Counted from the first letter of the stretch, positions 24,884 through 34,504 are shown. The stretch is 64,000 nucleotides of DNA from Pantoea endophytica (GCF_002858935.1 NZ_PJRT01000005.1:124001-188000), one strand, 5' to 3'. The notes: generated by a model not told the origin, from the sequence alone. Numbers and translations: made by a program.

Positions 24884-26089
24884 CTAATTAAAGTCAAATT
24901 TGTCAATAGCATTTAAAACATTATCGACCAATAATGCATCTTCTCCAACAACAAAAGTTGATGTGAAAATTTGATGACCATTCCTATAACCTGGCGACCA
25001 TAATTTATTGTTATCAGAGATATCGCGATAAATACCAATCAACGGTTTGTCATACATAGCTGCAACATGTACAACTGCCGTATCAGGTGATATGACCAGA
25101 TCGGCTAAGTTTATCGTTGCCATAGCATGATAAAAAGAGGGCACATGATAAACGTAAGCGCCGTGGAAGAAGTCATTGATGAATTTTTTTTTATAATCCA
25201 GGACTATAATATCTGCATCTTTATTTTTTGATAAGACACCACTAATTATTTCTTGTGTTTGTTGGGGTGTTAAATTCCTATCATTGTGGCTTGCGTACAT
25301 GTTTATAATAACTTTTTTACTCTCTTTTTTAAAAAAATCGATTGCTTTAACTTCATCTGTGATTGATTGCTTATAATACACTTCGTACCTTTGCTGCGAA
25401 GCACCTGGGACGCCAAGGTAGTTAATAATACGAGCATAAATTTCTTTTACATGATGTTCATAGTGATTGAACCTAATATTTACGTCGTAATGCGATAGCC
25501 ACTTTTCTTTATTGAAACCTAATGAAATTTTGGGTGAGATAGCTTGTATCATATGCGGCATATATAGCCCTGTATCCCAAATACCCGTATCAATCATCAA
25601 ATCATAGTTATTTTCTTTCAATGTATTAATTAAGTCATCGGGAATAGCATGGTTATACCTATCTTGATAATCCATTTCTTCCGTTAAATAAATTTTCCTG
25701 ATAAAAGGGTTATCTGAGAAAATCATTTCATTTGCTTTAATCGCTAAAACATCAATACTTATCCCAGCTTCATGCATTGTTCGAAGTATGCAGGTTGATA
25801 CGATTGCATCACCAATTTTACCTTCATTTCTAATCATCAGCACTGTACGTACTTCCGATGGTGAAATTTTTACTGATGGCTCTCGATGCCATTTTTTTGT
25901 CGCTTTATACAAAGCAATTTTATACTTCAACCTTTTCTTGAAATAATTTCTTTTTCTATTTAATTCTCTAATTTTTTTTATAAATTTCATATCTTTAACG
26001 GGTCTGGAAATTTTAAGTATTGTACTATTTGTTAACTCTAAGATAAAGAGCCCAAAAATGGTTCGCGACCGCTTAAAAGTCAGTATCAT
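24884..26089 (-). CDS. Glycosyltransferase family 9 (heptosyltransferase-like), AT-rich
   Basis: A protein of up to 401 residues. The start is uncertain: 26089 is the first ATG, and MKFIKK at 25990 is another. A basic N-terminal region precedes the GT9 fold, with VLMIRNEGKIGDAIVSTCILR as the first glycine-rich loop and ADLVISPDTAVVHVAAMYDKPLIGIY, in pieces, as the C-terminal donor site. Members transfer heptose or similar sugars from ADP-sugars to LPS. The gene is far more AT-rich than its flanks and stands alone, so it is probably a recent acquisition that alters the cell surface. Acceptor unknown. Confidence 0.82.
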   Translation of the reverse strand: MILTFKRSRTIFGLFILELTNSTILKISRPVKDMKFIKKIRELNRKRNYFKKRLKYKIALYKATKKWHREPSVKISPSEVRTVLMIRNEGKIGDAIVSTCILRTMHEAGISIDVLAIKANEMIFSDNPFIRKIYLTEEMDYQDRYNHAIPDDLINTLKENNYDLMIDTGIWDTGLYMPHMIQAISPKISLGFNKEKWLSHYDVNIRFNHYEHHVKEIYARIINYLGVPGASQQRYEVYYKQSITDEVKAIDFFKKESKKVIINMYASHNDRNLTPQQTQEIISGVLSKNKDADIIVLDYKKKFINDFFHGAYVYHVPSFYHAMATINLADLVISPDTAVVHVAAMYDKPLIGIYRDISDNNKLWSPGYRNGHQIFTSTFVVGEDALLVDNVLNAIDKFDFN

Positions 26090-26131
26090 AACGCTTTCAT
26101 CCGCTTACCGGATTAGGTGAACACGCACATT

Positions 26132-26872
26132 ATGACCGACCAAACTCCACTATTTTCGCGGCTTACTTCTACCCTTGCTGATGACAGCCGCACGCCGCTG
26201 TACAGACGCTTTGCCACTGCGATCAAAGATGCGGTGCGTGATGGTTTGTTAGTGCATGAAGAGATCCTGCCGAGTGAGCGTGACTTCAGCCAGTCGCTGA
26301 ACATTTCGCGCATTACTGTGCGTAAAGCCATGGATGCGCTGGAAAAAGAGGGCGTGGTATTGCGCTCTCGAGGCTACGGTACGCAGATTTGCAGCCAGTT
26401 CGAGTACTCACTGAAAGAGCCGAAAGGCTTGTCCCAGCAAGCAGTGTTGCGTGGTAAAAAGCCCGATACCGTGTGGATTAACAAAAGCAAAATCCAATGC
26501 GACGCAGCAATCGCAGAGAAATTGGGGCTGAACAAAGGCAGCGAAGTGTATCTGCTGAAGCGCATTCGTTATGTCGATCAACAACCGGTGTCGGTGGAAG
26601 AATCCTGGGTACCGGCGCGCTATATCACTAATGCGGATGAGATTGGCATTTCGCTTTACGACTATTTCCACCAGCAACAAATTCTGCCGGTAAAATCGCA
26701 AAGCAGAGTGAGTGCTCGCATGCCTAATGAGGCGCTGCAGCAGCAGATCGCCCTACCCGATAACGTACCTGTTTTGGTGATCAAGCAGCTGGCGTTAGAT
26801 GCGCAGGGCAATCCGCTGGAGTACAGCATTAGCTACTGTCGTAGCGATATGTATGTGTTTATTGCGGAGTAA
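26132..26872 (+). CDS. yegW: GntR/UTRA-family regulator, YegW-like
   Basis: A protein of 246 residues from the ATG at 26132; a GTG at 26117 is also in frame. The GntR winged helix (about 20-80) includes ILPSERDFSQSLNISRITVRKAMDALEKEGVV in pieces, and the UTRA ligand domain has VYLLKRIRYVDQQPVSVEESWVP and EYSISYCRSDMYVF. From memory the sequence is close to E. coli YegW throughout, and the neighbours yegT, yegU and yegV are also present. Its 3' end overlaps that of yegV by 14 bases. It most likely represses the yegTUV operon. Confidence 0.9.
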   Translation: MTDQTPLFSRLTSTLADDSRTPLYRRFATAIKDAVRDGLLVHEEILPSERDFSQSLNISRITVRKAMDALEKEGVVLRSRGYGTQICSQFEYSLKEPKGLSQQAVLRGKKPDTVWINKSKIQCDAAIAEKLGLNKGSEVYLLKRIRYVDQQPVSVEESWVPARYITNADEIGISLYDYFHQQQILPVKSQSRVSARMPNEALQQQIALPDNVPVLVIKQLALDAQGNPLEYSISYCRSDMYVFIAE

Positions 26873-27839
26873 GGCGCTGCTGCCAGTAAGCTGTTAGTGT
26901 GGCGCGATCGGGCGCGCAATCCCCGCCGCGTTGTGACACCACATAAGATGCCACCGCGTTGCCCAGCGCTACGCTTTCTGCCAGCGACCAACCCGAAGCT
27001 AATCCCGCCAGTAATCCACCCGCGTGGCTATCGCCTGCGCCGATGGTATCGACCACTTTTGTCGGCAGCGCCGGCATCCAGCCCTGTGTTTCCGCGTTAA
27101 CGAAACCGGCGCCTTCGCTATCAAGTCGCACCACCATCGCGCCATCGAATCGCTGCTGCCAGCACGTCATTAACTGATGCGCATCAAAGGGTTCCGTTTG
27201 ATTCAAATGTTCATGCCACAGCAGTTCGGCTTCCTGTCTGTTCACTGTAATCAGTGGATGGCACGCCATAACGCGTTCGAAATGCGCATCACCGATATCC
27301 GCCAGACGCGGACCGAAATCCACCAGCAACTGATACGGCTGGCTTTGCTGCTCCAGCCAGGCGATCAGCACATCACCGCTTTTGCTGGTGAGCTGATAGC
27401 CGGAAAGGTAGATCCAGCGATTGGCCGGCTGCGGCAACGTGTTCAGCAGCGCTGCATCCCACTGATTTTCCACGCCGCTGACTGACAGAAAGGTGCGCTC
27501 ACCGTCGGGCTCCACTAACGCTAAACACCAGCCGTTATCGCCTTTCGCCGTTTCCAACACGCTGTGAATGCCATATTCCGTCAGCTTCTGCCGCACAATG
27601 CTGGCCCAAGTGCCGTTGCCGAGCGGCAGCGCATTGATGGACGGGATGCCAAGCCGGTGCAGCGCAATCGCCACATTCAGCGCACAGCCGCCCACGTTGA
27701 CGCCCTGCTGGTGGAGCTCAATATCGCTGCCACGATGGGGCAACGAGTAAGCATCAGCAATCACATCCACTACAGCCGCACCAATCACAAGCACTGGCAG
27801 ACGGCTTTCAAGTCTCTGCAGATCATCAGGCGTCAACAT
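26859..27839 (-). CDS. yegV: PfkB-family sugar kinase, YegV-like
   Basis: A 326-residue ribokinase-fold enzyme. N-terminal GGCALNVAIALHRLG and the C-terminal ATP/anion-hole motif TIGAGDSHAGGLLAG, with the catalytic Asp in GAGD, are clear. It phosphorylates a sugar or nucleoside, probably a product of the neighbouring YegU hydrolase. Its start overlaps the end of yegU by 14 bases, so translation is coupled. Unusually, it contains a perfect 14-base copy of the plasmid iteron (27241-27254), where the codons read LITVN. Confidence 0.9.
   Translation of the reverse strand: MLTPDDLQRLESRLPVLVIGAAVVDVIADAYSLPHRGSDIELHQQGVNVGGCALNVAIALHRLGIPSINALPLGNGTWASIVRQKLTEYGIHSVLETAKGDNGWCLALVEPDGERTFLSVSGVENQWDAALLNTLPQPANRWIYLSGYQLTSKSGDVLIAWLEQQSQPYQLLVDFGPRLADIGDAHFERVMACHPLITVNRQEAELLWHEHLNQTEPFDAHQLMTCWQQRFDGAMVVRLDSEGAGFVNAETQGWMPALPTKVVDTIGAGDSHAGGLLAGLASGWSLAESVALGNAVASYVVSQRGGDCAPDRATLTAYWQQRLTPQ
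27241..27254 (-). repeat. Perfect iteron copy inside yegV
   Basis: TTCACTGTAATCAG here is an exact match to the repA-parA iteron core; on the minus strand the match extends to ACTGATTACAGTGAAC (16 bases). It lies 4.8 kb left of the oriV iterons and inside a coding sequence. Confidence 0.7.
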
Positions 27840-28854
27840 AAGCGGCCTCGCGCTGCTGGCGGAAACGCGTGAATGCAGCGCTATAACGAGTAAAATTCAG
27901 CCCGTTAGCGGCATCCAGCTCGGCTTTCAAGGCAACGTCGATGCTGTCGATGCCGTGCAGCGCGCCGCAAATGGCCACCGCCATCGCGCCGATGGTATCG
28001 GTATCGCCGCCGAGGTTAGCGCAAAGGATCGCGCAGCGATTAGGATCGGTCTCGGCCAATTCCACCATCGCAATCGCCGCCGGTACCGATTCAATGGTGC
28101 CGGTGCCGGTGCCCACCAAATCGTAAATCTGCTGCATGGTGGATTCCACGCCCCTGCCCTGCGCGACCACGCTTAACGCCAGTTCGAGGCGTGCCGCCAT
28201 TGATGCGCTAAAGGTGGTGACACACTTTTCCTGCGCCGCGCGAGCGATCGCGGGCAGTTCATCGCGGATCGTTGCCCAGCTGGCACCGTCAATGGCGCGT
28301 GAAACTGCCCACGCAATCACCGTCGCGCCGGAAATTGCGACATCCGATTTATGCGTTGGGCTCGACGCCAGTGCGACGGCATTGATGAAAGCCGGTAAAT
28401 CGCGTGCTGGCAGCAGACAGCCGAGCGGTGACACACGCATCGCTGCGCCGTTAGTCGTGCCGTTATTTTCCAGCTGCGACACTGGCGTGCCGGCTTTCAT
28501 GGCGTTGAGCGCGATTTTTGAGGTCGGTCCAAGCACGTTTTTGTTGAAGGCATCAAACGACTCAGCCCACTGCAAAATATTCGCGCCGATGGTTTCCACG
28601 TTGATCTCTCCATCGTGCGAGACGATCGCATCAGCCAATGCCAGCGCCATCGAAGTGTCGTCGGTAAAGGCCGCCCGGCCAAAGTAGCAGGCGGCGTTGT
28701 TCTCAGCCGGACCGGGCAGGAAGCGATCGATCCAGCCAAAGTGTTGCTTCACGAGTGAGCGCGGCCACAATTCCGATGGCATGCCCATCGCATCGCCCAG
28801 CGCCTGGCCGTAAAACGCGCCTAAAATCCGTTTTTCTTGCGTTGTCATCGTCAT
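27826..28854 (-). CDS. yegU: ADP-ribosylglycohydrolase-family protein, YegU-like
   Basis: A 342-residue protein of the ADP-ribosyl-glycohydrolase (DraG-like) family. Metal-binding signatures are GQALGDAMGMPSELW, FTDDTSMALALAD and GGDTDTIGAMAVAICGALHG; the acidic pairs hold two Mg ions. Known relatives cleave ADP-ribose from proteins or hydrolyse related nucleosides. It is between yegT (11 bases upstream) and yegV in one operon, which suggests that a nucleoside-like compound is imported, hydrolysed and phosphorylated in turn. Confidence 0.9.
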   Translation of the reverse strand: MTMTTQEKRILGAFYGQALGDAMGMPSELWPRSLVKQHFGWIDRFLPGPAENNAACYFGRAAFTDDTSMALALADAIVSHDGEINVETIGANILQWAESFDAFNKNVLGPTSKIALNAMKAGTPVSQLENNGTTNGAAMRVSPLGCLLPARDLPAFINAVALASSPTHKSDVAISGATVIAWAVSRAIDGASWATIRDELPAIARAAQEKCVTTFSASMAARLELALSVVAQGRGVESTMQQIYDLVGTGTGTIESVPAAIAMVELAETDPNRCAILCANLGGDTDTIGAMAVAICGALHGIDSIDVALKAELDAANGLNFTRYSAAFTRFRQQREAAYVDA

Positions 28855-28865
28855 GGTGAAATCCC

Positions 28866-30140
28866 TTATTTATGGCTGTCAGCGGTTGCTGAATTTTCGA
28901 AAGCGGTAAGTTCATCGCTGCGTTTTTTGCCGTCGCGGAACAGGACGATAAAGGCGATGGTGATCATTACGATCATCACGCTGCCAAACATCCACATGCC
29001 GGCCCAGTTGAAAGTCTGCCCGTTGCGGGGTTGGTCGTAGGCGAACATTTCCTGCATCAGATAGCCGCCAAGGCGATAACCGAGCAGGCTGCCGATGCCC
29101 TGACAAGCCAGCGTGATCAGCCCTTGCGCAGCATTACGCATCGCCACTGGCGCTTTCTTATCAACATAGATGTAAGCGGTGATGAAGTAGAAATCGTAGC
29201 TGACGCCGTGCAGCAGAATGCCCATGAACAGCAAGCCGTAAGTCAGCATGTTTTGATCGCCACCGAACACGAAGAACACGTAGCGCAGTGCGGCGGTGGT
29301 TAATCCCAGCAGCAGCACTTTGCCGATGCCAAAGCGTTTGATGAAGAACGGCAGCGCCAGCAGGAAGAAGATTTCCGAAACCTGGCCGAGCGTCATCCAA
29401 CCGGTGGCGTGCGGTAAGCCGACTTCCGTCAGATAGCCTTCGGCAAAAATGTAGTAAAACGCCAGCGGCATGCTGAAAAGGAAGGAGCAGACGAAGAACA
29501 CGAGGAAGCTGCGATCCTTCAGCAGATGCAGCGCATCCAGACCAAGCGCGACGCGCAGGCTGAATTTGCCGGTGCTTTTCGGCTCGGTGGCGGGCAACGT
29601 CAGGGCAAAAATTCCCAGTAACAGCGAGCTTGCGGCGGTGATCAATAACGGCACGTTGCTGGCTGAGATATCGCCATAGCCCAGCAGCGGCGGCAGGAAA
29701 CCACAAACGATGCCGGACGCGATCCAGCCAAGGGTGCCCATGACGCGAATGCGCGGGTAATCACGCTCCACATCCGCGACGTGCGAAAACGCGATGCTAT
29801 TGGTCAAGGCGATGGTGGGCATGTAAGTGAGCGCATACAGCAATAGCAACGGGAAGAAACCGCCGAAATGCGTTTGCTGAGCTGCGAAGAACATCAGAAT
29901 CGATCCGACGATTGTTAGCAGCGACAACACTTTCTGCGCCTGGAAGAAGCGATCGGCCAGCGATCCGACAAGGATCGGCGACAGGATGGCGGCTATCGAA
30001 GTACAGGCGTAGCACCAGGCTATCTCAACCGGCGAGAAGCCGTTTTTGCTGAGAAATGCCCAGAGCGGTACAAACCAGGCGCCCCAGATAAACCACTCAA
30101 GAAACATCATGAACGACAGTTTTGGGATTGTTGTTTTCAT
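28866..30140 (-). CDS. yegT: Nucleoside:H+ symporter-type MFS transporter, YegT-like
   Basis: A 424-residue membrane protein with twelve predicted helices, matching NupG/XapB/YegT in length. Family marks include the opening LSFMMFLEWFIWGAWFVPLW and SFLFSMPLAFYYIFA. It is the first gene of the yegTUV operon; the order and directions, including the opposed yegW, are as in E. coli. It would import a nucleoside or nucleoside-like solute with protons. Confidence 0.92.
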   Translation of the reverse strand: MKTTIPKLSFMMFLEWFIWGAWFVPLWAFLSKNGFSPVEIAWCYACTSIAAILSPILVGSLADRFFQAQKVLSLLTIVGSILMFFAAQQTHFGGFFPLLLLYALTYMPTIALTNSIAFSHVADVERDYPRIRVMGTLGWIASGIVCGFLPPLLGYGDISASNVPLLITAASSLLLGIFALTLPATEPKSTGKFSLRVALGLDALHLLKDRSFLVFFVCSFLFSMPLAFYYIFAEGYLTEVGLPHATGWMTLGQVSEIFFLLALPFFIKRFGIGKVLLLGLTTAALRYVFFVFGGDQNMLTYGLLFMGILLHGVSYDFYFITAYIYVDKKAPVAMRNAAQGLITLACQGIGSLLGYRLGGYLMQEMFAYDQPRNGQTFNWAGMWMFGSVMIVMITIAFIVLFRDGKKRSDELTAFENSATADSHK

Positions 30141-30202
30141 TTAAAAGGACTCCCCGGTGTAGGTGGAGGCAAATCTAACACCGGAAATAATACCTTTATA
30201 AT

Positions 30203-30232
30203 ACCATTGGTGGATTTTTTGAACTGGTCCAC
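30203..30232. promoter_or_regulatory. Candidate GntR-type operator before yegT
   Basis: ACCATTGGT (30203-30211) is a small palindrome, and GTGGA / TCCAC (30210 and 30228) form an inverted pair 13 bases apart, in the AT-rich promoter region 60-90 bases before the yegT start. These are plausible YegW sites by position only. Confidence 0.35.
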
Positions 30233-30295
30233 AACATTTTAAATGATGGGCAACGGTATGAGATGCGAGGTATCTGGAGGCGGAGGATGGGAATA

Positions 30296-30316
30296 AGGGC
30301 GCGCCTGACGCGCCCT
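30296..30316 (-). terminator. Hairpin after the aldehyde dehydrogenase gene
   Basis: AGGGCGCG and CGCGCCCT form an 8-bp perfect stem with a 5-nt loop, seven bases after the minus-strand stop codon, followed by TTATTCCC on that strand. Probable terminator. Confidence 0.6.
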
Positions 30317-30323
30317 GTGATAC

Positions 30324-31700
30324 TTAGCGGCGGTTTTTCCATACCGTCTGAATATTGCAGAATTCGTGGACGCCAAAGCTCGACAGTTCACGACCATAGC
30401 CGCTCTTCTTCACGCCACCAATCGCAACTCGCGGATCTGACGCACCATTGCCATTGATAAATACCGCGCCGGTCTCCAGTTTTTCCGCCAGTTCGTTGGC
30501 CAGCGCTTCGTTGCCGCTCCACACTGTTGCACTCAGCCCGAATTCGCTGTCGTTCGCCAGCTCAAGGGCATGTTGTGCATCACGAGCGACACTAATTGCT
30601 GCGACCGGGCCAAAGATTTCCTGCTGGAAAGCGGTCATGGCTGGCGTGACATCGGCGAGGATCGTCGGTGCGTAATAATTGCCTGGGCCGTCAATTTTAT
30701 GGCCGCCTAATACCAGACGTGCGCCTTCCTTGATGGTCTGCTGCACCTGATTATCCAGCTCGTCACGAAGATCGTAACGCGCCATTGGTCCGATGTAGGT
30801 ATCTTCTGCCAAAGGATCGCCGATCTTCAATGCCTGTACCGCTGCGCTGAAACGCGCCTCAAACGCTTCTGAGACGCTTTCTTCAATGATGAAGCGCTTG
30901 GCTGCCATGCAGACCTGTCCTGTGTTCTGATAGCGTCCTGTGACCGCTGAGGCTACTGCAGCATCCAGGTCTGCATCCGCCAGCACAATAAAAGGATCAG
31001 CGCCGCCCAGTTCCAGCACGGTTTTCTTCAGTACCGCACCGGCTTGTGCTGCAATTGCGCCGCCTGCACGCACGCTGCCGGTTACCGCTACAGCGGCAAT
31101 ACGTGGATCTTTGATCGCGGCCGAAACGCCATCGTTATCGACGTTGATCACGGTAAAGCCGCCTTTAGGCAGTTCAGTGGCGTCAAATAGCGACTTCATG
31201 AGGTTGGCGGATCCCATTACGCTCGGCGCGTGCTTGAGCACGTAGGTATTGCCCGCCAGCAACATGCTGACTGCGCCGCGCAGAACCTGCCAGTAAGGGA
31301 AGTTCCATGGCATTACAGCAAGGATCACACCAAGCGGGCGAAATGACTGCCACGCTTGCTGGTTTTCCACCAATGTTGGTTTGTCGGCAAGGATCGCCGG
31401 ACCGTTCTCTGCATACCAGTCACACAGATTGGCGCATTTCAGTACTTCAGCACGTGCCTGAGCGATCGGTTTGCCCATTTCCAGTGTGGCCATGGTTGCC
31501 AGCTCATCCTGACGCTGGCGGATCTGTTCAGCCAGTTGACGCAGCACTTTCACTCGCTGTGGCATTGCGGTATAGCGCCACTCTGCATAGGCATCAGCAC
31601 TTTGCTGCAATGCGGCTTCCAACTCGGCTGCGCTCTGTAGCGGATAGCTTGCGAGGATGTCGCCGGTAGTAGGGTTGCGGGAGATAACGTTGTCAGTCAT
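30324..31700 (-). CDS. NAD(P)-dependent aldehyde dehydrogenase (succinate-semialdehyde type)
   Basis: A protein of 458 residues from the ATG at 31700, with GAGG upstream; an ATG at 31718 adds six residues. It has the NAD-binding MPWNFPYWQV, the catalytic Glu in LELGGADPFI and the nucleophilic Cys in NTGQVCMAAKRF. The length and the YGRELSSFGVHEF ending match E. coli Sad/YneI-like succinate-semialdehyde dehydrogenases, although the substrate is inferred. It stands alone; an inverted repeat lies in its promoter region. Confidence 0.9.
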   Translation of the reverse strand: MTDNVISRNPTTGDILASYPLQSAAELEAALQQSADAYAEWRYTAMPQRVKVLRQLAEQIRQRQDELATMATLEMGKPIAQARAEVLKCANLCDWYAENGPAILADKPTLVENQQAWQSFRPLGVILAVMPWNFPYWQVLRGAVSMLLAGNTYVLKHAPSVMGSANLMKSLFDATELPKGGFTVINVDNDGVSAAIKDPRIAAVAVTGSVRAGGAIAAQAGAVLKKTVLELGGADPFIVLADADLDAAVASAVTGRYQNTGQVCMAAKRFIIEESVSEAFEARFSAAVQALKIGDPLAEDTYIGPMARYDLRDELDNQVQQTIKEGARLVLGGHKIDGPGNYYAPTILADVTPAMTAFQQEIFGPVAAISVARDAQHALELANDSEFGLSATVWSGNEALANELAEKLETGAVFINGNGASDPRVAIGGVKKSGYGRELSSFGVHEFCNIQTVWKNRR

Positions 31701-31771
31701 GAAATATAACCTCGTCATAAGTGATGTATTGTTCGATGAAGTTCACTTTACGCCGGGATAAAGTTTCTTAA

Positions 31772-31802
31772 AAATGAATAATAATGAGGAAGTTGTTCAT
31801 TT
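31772..31802. promoter_or_regulatory. Inverted repeat upstream of the aldehyde dehydrogenase
   Basis: AAATGAA (31772) and TTCATTT (31796) are exact complements 17 bases apart, about 70-100 bases before the aldehyde dehydrogenase start. Candidate operator for an unlinked repressor. Confidence 0.3.
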
Positions 31803-31944
31803 ATGAAGAAGCAGAAGGATCCTGATCGCACATAACTGATGATTTGGTGGGATCAAAGGGGATGTTATTGCAATGGAGCTGTTTTAAACATTTTGCCGGT
31901 CTAAAGCCGCGTCAGTCCGGGCGTTATTAAGTTATACAGTGAAT

Positions 31945-32039
31945 AGATCTTAAAGAAAGATCATATAGAGATCTTAAAGAGATCCTAAGAGATCCCCGAT
32001 CGTCGCAGGCCGCACCCCACAAGGGCTCAGAAGGTGATC
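31945..32039. other. Origin GATC cluster (Dam sites) next to the repA iterons
   Basis: Seven GATC sites lie within 94 bases (31946, 31959, 31970, 31981, 31991, 31998, 32036), the first five as AGATC repeats 10-13 bases apart. A partial iteron (ATACAGTGAA, about 31935) precedes them. P1-type origins carry a similar row of GATC heptamers in the melting region, where hemimethylation and SeqA time initiation. This is the probable oriV unwinding segment. The preceding 31803-31930 shows nothing I can assign. Confidence 0.6.
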
Positions 32040-32042
32040 GCG

Positions 32043-32141
32043 TTCACTATAATGAGTAAAGTGTTCACTGGAGTCAGTAGTTTATTCACTATAGAGAGTA
32101 GAATGTTCACTATAAACAGTGTTAATGTTCACTGTAATCAG
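32043..32141. repeat. Five phased iterons upstream of repA (incC-like)
   Basis: TTCACT-led repeats start at 32043, 32064, 32085, 32106 and 32128, so the spacing is 21, 21, 21 and 22 bases, two helical turns. The last (TTCACTGTAATCAG) is a perfect match to the downstream array; the others are degenerate. They are probable RepA binding sites at the origin and overlap the likely repA promoter. A DnaA-box-like TCATCCACA follows at about 32157. Confidence 0.85.
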
Positions 32142-32181
32142 AAAACGACCCTTTTCATCCACAGAATGAAGATCTCAGGCT

Positions 32182-33111
32182 ATGGCAGATAAAGAGAGTG
32201 AAAACAAGGCGTTACTCGAGCCTTTTCTGTCGGTGACAAAAAATAGCGGTGAAGTTATTCAACTCCATCCCAATAAAAATAACACCGTACAACCGGTCGC
32301 TTTAATGCGCCTGGGTCTGTTTGTTCCTACATTGAAGTCCACCGCGCGCGGTAAATCAGGCGCAATGGCATCGACCGATGCAACGAAAGAGCTAAAGAAC
32401 CTTTCTTTAGTGAAATCGGAAGGTTATGAAAAGATTACCATTACCGGCGCAAGGCTGGACATGGATAATGATTTCAAAACCTGGGCCGGTATTATTCAGT
32501 CTTTCTCGCGTTATCCTTCTAAGGGCGACACCGTGACGCTGCCATTTATCGATTTCGTCAAGATGTGCGGGATCCCATCGGCAAACTCTTCGGCTGCGCT
32601 ACGTAAGCGCTTAGATGCCTCTCTGCGACGCATTGCTACCAATACGTTGTCCTTTGAAGGTAATGGCAAAGCCTATCACACTCACCTTGTTCAATCGGCG
32701 TATTACGATCGTGAAAAGGATCTGGTGCGTATCCAGGCCGATCCAAAGTTGTTCGAGCTCTACAACTTCGACCATAAAGTGTTACTGCAGCTGCGAGCCA
32801 TTTCGCGTTTAAAACGTAAAGAATCGGCTCAGGCGTTGTATACCTATCTCGAAAGTTTGCCAACGAATCCGGCGCCCATCTCTCTGGCGCGTTTGCGTAT
32901 GCGTTTAAATCTGGGCTCGAAAACCACCACGCAAAACCACGTGGTGCGACGTGCGATGGAGCAGCTCAAAGAGATCGGTTATCTCGACTATTCGGAAGTG
33001 AAACGTGGCCGTTCGGTGTTCTTCATCATTCACAGCAGGACGCCAAAACTCGACGGCATCAGCAATCTCGAAAGCATCGATTCGCTGGAAGATATTGAGT
33101 TCGATGAATGA
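32182..33111 (+). CDS. repA: Replication initiator RepA (RepFIB-like, Rep_3 superfamily)
   Basis: A 309-residue initiator of the paired winged-helix type. The N-terminal WH1 region (about 60-180) includes [21 protein letters not shown] and [15 protein letters not shown]2 (about 185-280) includes [33 protein letters not shown] in pieces. It binds iterons as a monomer to open the origin and, as a dimer, probably represses its own promoter. The gene sits between the five upstream iterons and the large downstream array, as in P1 and RepFIB plasmids, which supports the call. Confidence 0.93.
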   Translation: MADKESENKALLEPFLSVTKNSGEVIQLHPNKNNTVQPVALMRLGLFVPTLKSTARGKSGAMASTDATKELKNLSLVKSEGYEKITITGARLDMDNDFKTWAGIIQSFSRYPSKGDTVTLPFIDFVKMCGIPSANSSAALRKRLDASLRRIATNTLSFEGNGKAYHTHLVQSAYYDREKDLVRIQADPKLFELYNFDHKVLLQLRAISRLKRKESAQALYTYLESLPTNPAPISLARLRMRLNLGSKTTTQNHVVRRAMEQLKEIGYLDYSEVKRGRSVFFIIHSRTPKLDGISNLESIDSLEDIEFDE

Positions 33112-33150
33112 TGTTGCCCGCTTACTGTAATCAGCAATTCTCCTCAAGCT

Positions 33151-33177
33151 GTGTCACTTTTTGAGCAAAAGTGACAC
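33151..33177 (+). terminator. Perfect 11-bp hairpin after repA
   Basis: GTGTCACTTTT and AAAAGTGACAC flank TGAGC, forty bases after the repA stop codon. It probably ends the repA transcript, though no T run follows the stem. Confidence 0.6.
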
Positions 33178-34490
33178 ATGCTCCTCCGCCAACATTCACT
33201 GCAATCAGCGGTTCTCGCGTGATTCACTGTAATCAGCAACGTTCACTGTAATCAGAAACCTTCTGCTTTTGTAGTGTCTTCTGCGATGTTTTGCACCACG
33301 TTGTAGGCTTTCTAAGCGACTTATAAAGATAGTGAGCACTTACAAGGGCGGTGGCGTAGTACTCAACTTCCTTTTTTCACTGCCTTTCTACTGATCACAG
33401 TGAACGTTTGTTGGAGCGCTCGCTATCACTGATTACAGTGAATGCGAATTAGAGGCTGCATACTGAATACAGTGAACGATCAACTGCAACTTAATGATTT
33501 ATAAATATTAAAAACGCCTGTTTCGAACTGATTCACTGTAATCAGCAATTTAACTGTGAATACAGCCAGTAAAAGTGACAGGGTTGGTTACTAAGCTGAT
33601 TACAGTGAACGTTTGGTTTGCCTTCTCACTACAGCGAACTGAAACGTGAGACGTTCGTGCTGACGCTCATATACTGCTTGAACAACATGTCACGCTGTCA
33701 CTGATTACAGTGAACATTACCAACTCGTCCCCTGCCCTGCCAGGTTTGCAGCATGAAACAAACTCGCTCAGCGCGTCTTTTTTTTACTGAATACAGTGAA
33801 CGTTGGGCGTTTTAATTAGCAGCGTGTATTTACTGATTACAGTGAATGTTGTTGACGACATTGTGGATATTTCGCTGTATCGCATATGGCGATTCCGGGC
33901 ATATCAGCTTGTAGGCAAATAACACTCTACTGATTACAGTGAACGTTCGTCTTATCATGCTTATCACGCTGTACTGATTACAGTGAACGTTCTGTACAGC
34001 GTCATAACTTTTACTGATTACAGTGAATGTTATCTCGGTCTGGCCAATTTGATTTACTGATTACAGTGAACGTTTTATCGCAGTGCGACAACGTCTACTG
34101 ATTACAGTGAATCTTTGCCGATGAAGAGTACAAGGCTTTTACTGATTACAGTGAACGTTTGGCGTTATGTGAAAACGTCTTCAGGATTTGCTGATTACAG
34201 TGAACATCTCACCAGCATGGCACTTATCGTTGCTCTCTCGCCAGCTTTTTACTTCCACGCATCATTTACTGATTACAGTGAATCTTCAGCCACCGCTCGC
34301 TGATTACAGTGAACCTTTTACTGATTGCAGTGAACGTTGGTCATCGACGAATTTTTGCTGGCTGATTACAGTGAACGTTCAAGCAATTTCAGCCGCCACA
34401 ACCCTTCTCCTTTCTCTACATAAAGCATACAGAGTAGAAATCAGATACTGACTACAGTGAATCTTTCTCCCAATCAACAATAAATCAGCC

Positions 34491-34504
34491 GTTCAATATT
34501 GAAC
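34491..34504. promoter_or_regulatory. 14-bp perfect palindrome in the parA upstream region
   Basis: GTTCAATATTGAAC is self-complementary over its full length and stands about 170 bases before the parA start, between two iterons. Possible protein-binding site; the binder is unknown. Confidence 0.35.

Noticed and set aside
34115-34451. Two short frames in the iteron array with repeated LITVN
   Set aside because: The peptide repeats are just translated iterons; no ribosome sites.
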